Source: Flavobacteriales bacterium
GTDB lineage: Bacteria; Bacteroidota; Bacteroidia; Flavobacteriales_G; JALEGO01
Direction of reading: 5' to 3'
Length of the DNA stretch: 64,000 nucleotides
Assembly (NCBI GenBank): GCA_020628935.1
Contig: JAHDEG010000011.1
Span: 1-64,000 of the forward strand
Shown: piece after piece, positions 60,504 to 64,000 of the stretch
Layout of the letters: each line of letters begins with the position of its first letter
Numbering within the stretch: the first letter of the stretch is position 1
The notes under the pieces: generated by a model
Database searches by the model: none
Told to the model about the DNA's origin: nothing
What the model saw: the letters and a program-made list of their open reading frames with translations, nothing else
Made by a program: the position numbers and the translations under genes

Positions 60504-61244
60504 ATGGAAATCAAGGATAGTGTAGTAATAGTAACAGGTGCATCAAGCGGAATTGGTAGAGCAACAGCAAAAAATCTTGCAAATGCAGGTGCTAAAGTCG
60601 TACTGTCAGCAAGAAGTGAGGACAAGTTAGAAAAGCTAAAATCCGAGATTGAGAAAAATGGTGGTTCTGCTTTAGTTGCTCCAGCAGATGTCACAAACAA
60701 AGAAGACTTTAAAAATGTAGTAGATAAAGCGATAAAGGAATATGGTACAGTCCATACACTGATTAATAATGCAGGCTTGATGCCACTATCATACGTCAAA
60801 AAATTAAAAACGGATGAGTGGGATAAAATGGTTGATGTAAATCTTAAAGGTGTATTAAATGGAGTGTCAGCTGTTTTACCAACTTTAATCGAAAATAAAA
60901 AAGGGAATATTGTAAACATTTCATCAATGGCAGCATATTCGTATTTTCCAGGAGGTGCTGTATACTGCGCTACAAAGGCTGCTGTAAAAATGTTTTCTGA
61001 GGGTTTAAGAAAAGAACTAGCCCCTAAATATGGTATTAATGTAACCTCAATTGAACCAGGAGCAGTTGATACCAACCTAATGAATACAATCACTGATGAA
61101 GACATTAAAGAAGAGTTAAAAGAAATGCAAGAAATGACCACTCTAGAGGCGGAAGACATTGCTGAAGCAATCCACTACTCTCTAGCCCAGCCCAGTCGTG
61201 TAAACATTAACGATGTTTATATTATGCCATCTGAACAAGGCTAA
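60504..61244 (+). CDS. Classical short-chain dehydrogenase/reductase (SDR)
   Basis: The 246-residue product has the NAD(P) motif T-G-A-S-S-G-I-G at 11-18, N-N-A-G at 88-91, the catalytic S140 and Y154-x3-K158 (Y-C-A-T-K). It is of the length of classical SDRs, with no membrane segment, and is close to the oxidoreductases annotated as YdfG-like or clavaldehyde dehydrogenase-like in many genomes. Substrate unknown. It stands alone. Confidence 0.93.
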   Translation: MEIKDSVVIVTGASSGIGRATAKNLANAGAKVVLSARSEDKLEKLKSEIEKNGGSALVAPADVTNKEDFKNVVDKAIKEYGTVHTLINNAGLMPLSYVKKLKTDEWDKMVDVNLKGVLNGVSAVLPTLIENKKGNIVNISSMAAYSYFPGGAVYCATKAAVKMFSEGLRKELAPKYGINVTSIEPGAVDTNLMNTITDEDIKEELKEMQEMTTLEAEDIAEAIHYSLAQPSRVNINDVYIMPSEQG

Positions 61245-61346
61245 AAAACCAAAAATCTACCTATACCGCAACTCTAACTTCTTAAGCTAAGTTGCTAAAT
61301 AATAGCACATAACTTATTTTATTAACAAATCAAAAAATCAAATCAC

Positions 61347-61625
61347 ATGAAAAATTCACACACAAATAACACAGAGAGTAATATTACAGACCAAGACCTC
61401 AAAATTCTAGGCAATAAGCAAGAAAACTTACGAAGAGATGGAGGTGCAGACGAAATTCTAAAAAACAGAAACAAGCCAGTAGACTTTACTGGATCAGATT
61501 TAGACGTGCCGGGCAGAAAATTACCGAACGATCGCAATCTAGGAATATCTAAAGACGAAGAGAACCAATTGTATAGCCAAGGTGGAGACGGAAATGGGCA
61601 TTTAGAGTCTGGCACTAAGTACTAA
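61347..61625 (+). CDS. Small hydrophilic protein of unknown function
   Basis: The 92-residue product is almost all polar, with N-rich and D-rich segments (N-N-T-E-S-N-I-T-D-Q-D, D-V-P-G-R-K-L-P-N-D) and no hydrophobic core, so it is probably disordered. Proteins of this kind, with D-x-P-G and N-x-Q-G-G motifs, are widespread in Bacteroidota and sometimes stress-induced. It is followed by a very strong hairpin terminator. Confidence 0.6.
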   Translation: MKNSHTNNTESNITDQDLKILGNKQENLRRDGGADEILKNRNKPVDFTGSDLDVPGRKLPNDRNLGISKDEENQLYSQGGDGNGHLESGTKY

Positions 61626-61660
61626 TAAATAGAGCGAAAGACACTTCTAGTAATCAATCC

Positions 61661-61709
61661 AAATATAAGCCCCCCAAAAACGCGTTGCGTTTTTGGGGGG
61701 CTTATATTT
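61661..61709 (+). terminator. Long perfect hairpin, rho-independent terminator
   Basis: A perfect 23-bp inverted repeat (61661-61683, 61687-61709) with a GTT loop forms a very stable stem with a GCCCCCC arm. It is shared in core with the rplS terminator. It is flanked by AAATATAAG/CTTATATTT, so it may terminate transcription from either side. Confidence 0.8.
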
Positions 61710-61836
61710 GCAACAATCATTAGATCTTGCTATAAAGATTCCTTCTATACAGATTTACTTAATAAACGATAAAATATGCAAAGGATAGAGTAATTTTAAA
61801 GATTAGTAAAATATAAAATAACTCACTAACATATAT

Positions 61837-62868
61837 ATGAAACATCTTTATCTATTCATACTAACCCTTTTGTTTGCATCATGCATATCACAGTCAATTA
61901 AAAATCCAGTTTCAGAGACAGATAAAACTTATCAAATCGCTGAATATGTAATTGCAACATTTGAAGATTCAAAAAGAAACTTGTGGCTAGGAACAATTAA
62001 AAAAGGGGTCGCAAAATATGATGGAAGCAAATTAAAATATCTTACTACCAAGAATGGTTTACCTAGTAACTTTATATCCTCCATTATAGAAGATACTAAT
62101 GGCAATATTTGGTTTGGAACAAATTCAGGACTATCAAAATACAATGGAAAAACATTCATCAATTACACTGAAAAACATGGACTCTTCGACAACACAATAA
62201 GAAATATATTAATAGATAGTAAAGAAAATCTATGGATTGGAACAAGTAATGGAGTTTGTCTATTTGATGGGGTCACGTTTATTCCCTTTCAAGTTCCTAC
62301 TCCAAAAGTCAATTCTCAGATAAATGAAGACACCAAAAACTGGATAACCGAAATCATAGAAGATTCTAAAGGGAACATTTGGTTTGGTAGAGATGGATAC
62401 GGAGCAACAAAATATGATGGTAAAAACTTCACCTACTTTCTCAAGAAAGACGGGCTTTTATCTAATTATGTTCAAGAAATTGAAGAAGACGAGCAGGGAA
62501 ACATTTGGTTTGGATGTAGAGTAGCAGAAAAAGATAATCCAAATCCCAAAAATCGTGCAGGAAAAGGTGGAATTACAATGTATACTGGTGAAGAGTTCAT
62601 TCATTTTCCTAAGACAAAAGGACTAATTGATAACGATGTATACGAAATTCATAAAGACACGAAGGATAATATATGGACTGCAACCACAAAATCAGGAGTG
62701 TATAAATTTGATGGATTAGAATTCATAAATTACAACATCCCTATATCTATTATGAGCATCACAGAAGACTCGAAAGGAAACATTTGGCTGGGAGGAGCTG
62801 GAGGATTATACAGAATAAATAACAAAAACCAAATCAATAATATAACTCAAAACGGACCTTGGAATTGA
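61837..62868 (+). CDS. Lipoprotein with two-component-regulator-type propeller repeats
   Basis: The 343-residue product has a signal ending in the lipobox F-A-S-C (Cys 16) and seven or so repeats of about 40-45 residues, each with L/I-W-x-G-T and D-G-x3-Y motifs (D-S-K-x-N-I-W-F-G). Such blades normally form the periplasmic sensor half of hybrid two-component proteins; here the kinase half is absent, so it may be a lipid-anchored binding protein. Ligand unknown. Confidence 0.82.
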   Translation: MKHLYLFILTLLFASCISQSIKNPVSETDKTYQIAEYVIATFEDSKRNLWLGTIKKGVAKYDGSKLKYLTTKNGLPSNFISSIIEDTNGNIWFGTNSGLSKYNGKTFINYTEKHGLFDNTIRNILIDSKENLWIGTSNGVCLFDGVTFIPFQVPTPKVNSQINEDTKNWITEIIEDSKGNIWFGRDGYGATKYDGKNFTYFLKKDGLLSNYVQEIEEDEQGNIWFGCRVAEKDNPNPKNRAGKGGITMYTGEEFIHFPKTKGLIDNDVYEIHKDTKDNIWTATTKSGVYKFDGLEFINYNIPISIMSITEDSKGNIWLGGAGGLYRINNKNQINNITQNGPWN

Positions 62869-62972
62869 AACCCCAAACCACCAAGTAAAAATCATCCTAC
62901 CCTACTTAAAAATCATTCATAAATAACCTTAAAAAACCAGGTATACAATCAGGACATAACATCAATTTTTAT

Positions 62973-62980
62973 GACCTTTG
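62973..62980 (+). promoter_or_regulatory. -7-like promoter element abutting the dnaE start
   Basis: GACCTTTG matches TAnnTTTG at six of eight positions (A at the second position and TTTG kept) and leaves 3 bases before the ATG at 62984. It is the weakest of the short-leader promoters listed here. Confidence 0.3.
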
Positions 62981-62983
62981 TGT

Positions 62984-64000
62984 ATGTTCTTAATATTTGA
63001 TACAGAAACAACAGGTTTACCCAGAAATTTTAAAGCCCCAATTTCCGACACAGATAATTGGCCTAGGCTAGTTCAACTCGCTTGGCAATTACACGATGAA
63101 CAAGGCAATCTGTTAGAAGTTAAGAACTTCATCGTTAAACCCGATGGGTTTACTATTCCATATAACTCTGAAAAAATACACGGTATATCTACCGAAAGAG
63201 CTAATCGCGAAGGCATCTCCTTAGAGCGAGTAATGAAAGAGTTTTCTGCTGATTTAGAAAAGACTAAATTTATAATAGGACACAACATAAACTTCGATAT
63301 AAATATTTGTGGCTGTGAATATTTCAGATTAGGGCAAGAAGGCGTGCTTGAAAAATTTAAAGCACTCGATACCGTCACCCTTTCTACTGAGTATTGTGCT
63401 ATTCCTGGAGGAAAAGGAGGTAAATTCAAGTGGCCAAATCTAACCGAATTACATCACAAACTCTTTAACGAAGGCTTTGATGCAGCTCACAACGCATCTG
63501 CCGATGTGGAAGCTACCACAAGGTGCTTTTTAGAACTTATACGTTTAAATATAATTCCTCTAAAAACACTAGAGTGGACAAACGAACAACTCGAAAACTT
63601 TAAAAAAAATAATCCTTCACAAGTAAAAGCAATAGGGCTAAACATAGAACCCTATCACGAAAACAACGAGGAGGAAATCAAAACTGTTGTAAAACCAAAA
63701 ACAACAGATGGCAGTCAAAAAGGAACTACTGTATCCGCTTCCCAAATTACCGGACCATTTGTTCACCTTCATGGTCATTCACAATATTCTGTACTTCAGA
63801 GTACTGCTTCTATAAACGGTATAGTAAAAAAGGCAAAAGAACTAAACATGCCTGCAGTTGCCATAACTGATTTAGGCAATATGTTTGGTACATTTAAATT
63901 CGTTAAAGCAGCACTAAAATCAGGTATTCAGCCCATAGTTGGTTGTGAGTTTTACTTAGCAAAAAACCATACCGATAAAACAGTAAAAGATCATTTCATT
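62984..64000 (+). CDS. dnaE: DNA polymerase III subunit alpha with N-terminal exonuclease (3' truncated)
   Basis: The window holds the first 339 codons. They begin with a DnaQ-like DEDDh exonuclease (D6 and E8 in F-D-T-E-T-T-G, H-N-I-N-F-D, and H-N-A-S-A-D-V), then a linker, then the PHP domain of the alpha subunit (H-L-H-G-H-S-Q-Y-S-V-L-Q-S; A-I-T-D-L-G-N-M-F-G). The enzyme replicates the chromosome, with proofreading on the same chain. The start codon ATG at 62984 gives the exonuclease its natural first residues. The polymerase, HhH and OB domains would lie beyond the window. The PHP metal ligands visible so far are intact. Confidence 0.93.
   Translation, partial: MFLIFDTETTGLPRNFKAPISDTDNWPRLVQLAWQLHDEQGNLLEVKNFIVKPDGFTIPYNSEKIHGISTERANREGISLERVMKEFSADLEKTKFIIGHNINFDINICGCEYFRLGQEGVLEKFKALDTVTLSTEYCAIPGGKGGKFKWPNLTELHHKLFNEGFDAAHNASADVEATTRCFLELIRLNIIPLKTLEWTNEQLENFKKNNPSQVKAIGLNIEPYHENNEEEIKTVVKPKTTDGSQKGTTVSASQITGPFVHLHGHSQYSVLQSTASINGIVKKAKELNMPAVAITDLGNMFGTFKFVKAALKSGIQPIVGCEFYLAKNHTDKTVKDHFI

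Noticed and set aside
60491..61159. A 222-codon open frame on the minus strand inside the SDR gene
   Set aside because: It has no recognisable domain, lies entirely opposite a clear classical SDR with all catalytic motifs, and is explained by codon bias in the real gene.
63073..63429. A 118-codon minus-strand frame opposite the start of dnaE
   Set aside because: It overlaps the exonuclease domain of dnaE completely and has no family resemblance.

Overview
The window is a contiguous AT-rich piece of a Bacteroidota chromosome, most likely a free-living, probably marine member of the Flavobacteriales or a near relative. The evidence is the many secreted proteins with type IX secretion (T9SS) C-terminal sorting domains (both the A-type 'PNP...' tail and the B-type gliding-associated tail), lipoproteins with Bacteroidota-style lipoboxes, promoters of the TAnnTTTG type, little sign of strong Shine-Dalgarno sequences, and marker families such as DUF4105, DUF3822, a YfiR-TPR-SpoIIE gene set and a DnaE with a fused proofreading exonuclease. 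Menaquinone genes of the futalosine route (mqnB, mqnD) argue mildly against a typical Flavobacteriaceae genome. The exact genus cannot be read from the sequence.

Layout. 1-9.9 kb: tail of a T9SS protein, ychF, an MscS channel, a lipoprotein, a TonB-type outer-membrane receptor, a membrane-anchored TPR/HTH regulator and two tandem fibronectin-like T9SS proteins. 10-12 kb: a complete IS5-family insertion sequence with 15-bp inverted ends and a 6-bp target duplication, next to a decayed gene. 12.2-24 kb: an msrB-msrA fusion, a three-gene STAS-like/kinase/regulator operon, an 808-residue alpha-oxoamine synthase fused to a GNAT-like acyltransferase, two co-translated secreted proteins, a fragment duplicated from the msrA 3' end, and a histidine kinase whose membrane domain carries the ligand-binding residues of plant-type ethylene receptors, paired with a CheY-like receiver. 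24-30 kb: TerB, tRNA-Ser(GGA), a small membrane protein, a large T9SS protein and parC. 30-37 kb: glycosyltransferases, DUF4105, fumarylacetoacetase, a truncated haemoglobin, a methyltransferase and a CPBP protease. 37-44 kb: a BspA-like surface protein, VF530, DUF72 and a polyferredoxin/FAD oxidoreductase pair. 44-53 kb: housekeeping genes (rsmD, a PHP phosphatase, fabD, folE, queD, mqnB, mqnD, a heptose epimerase, a pseudouridine synthase). 53-64 kb: YfiR-TPR-SpoIIE, a PKD/T9SS-B protein, several small genes, a rhodanese remnant, a thioredoxin, rplS, an SDR, a propeller lipoprotein and the start of dnaE.

How genes work together. Clear functional groups are mqnB-mqnD (futalosine menaquinone pathway), queD-folE (pterin/7-deazaguanine), the two histidine-kinase operons, the FAD oxidoreductase with its membrane iron-sulfur partner, and YfiR-TPR-SpoIIE (probable partner-switching signalling). 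The points most worth a second look are the ethylene-receptor-like kinase at 21358-23460, the oxoamine synthase-GNAT fusion at 15622-18048 (possibly a one-polypeptide sphingoid or sulfonolipid synthase), the recent partial msrA duplication, a REP-like repeat present in two inverted copies, and several promoters that end only 3-4 bases before the start codon, suggesting leaderless mRNAs.
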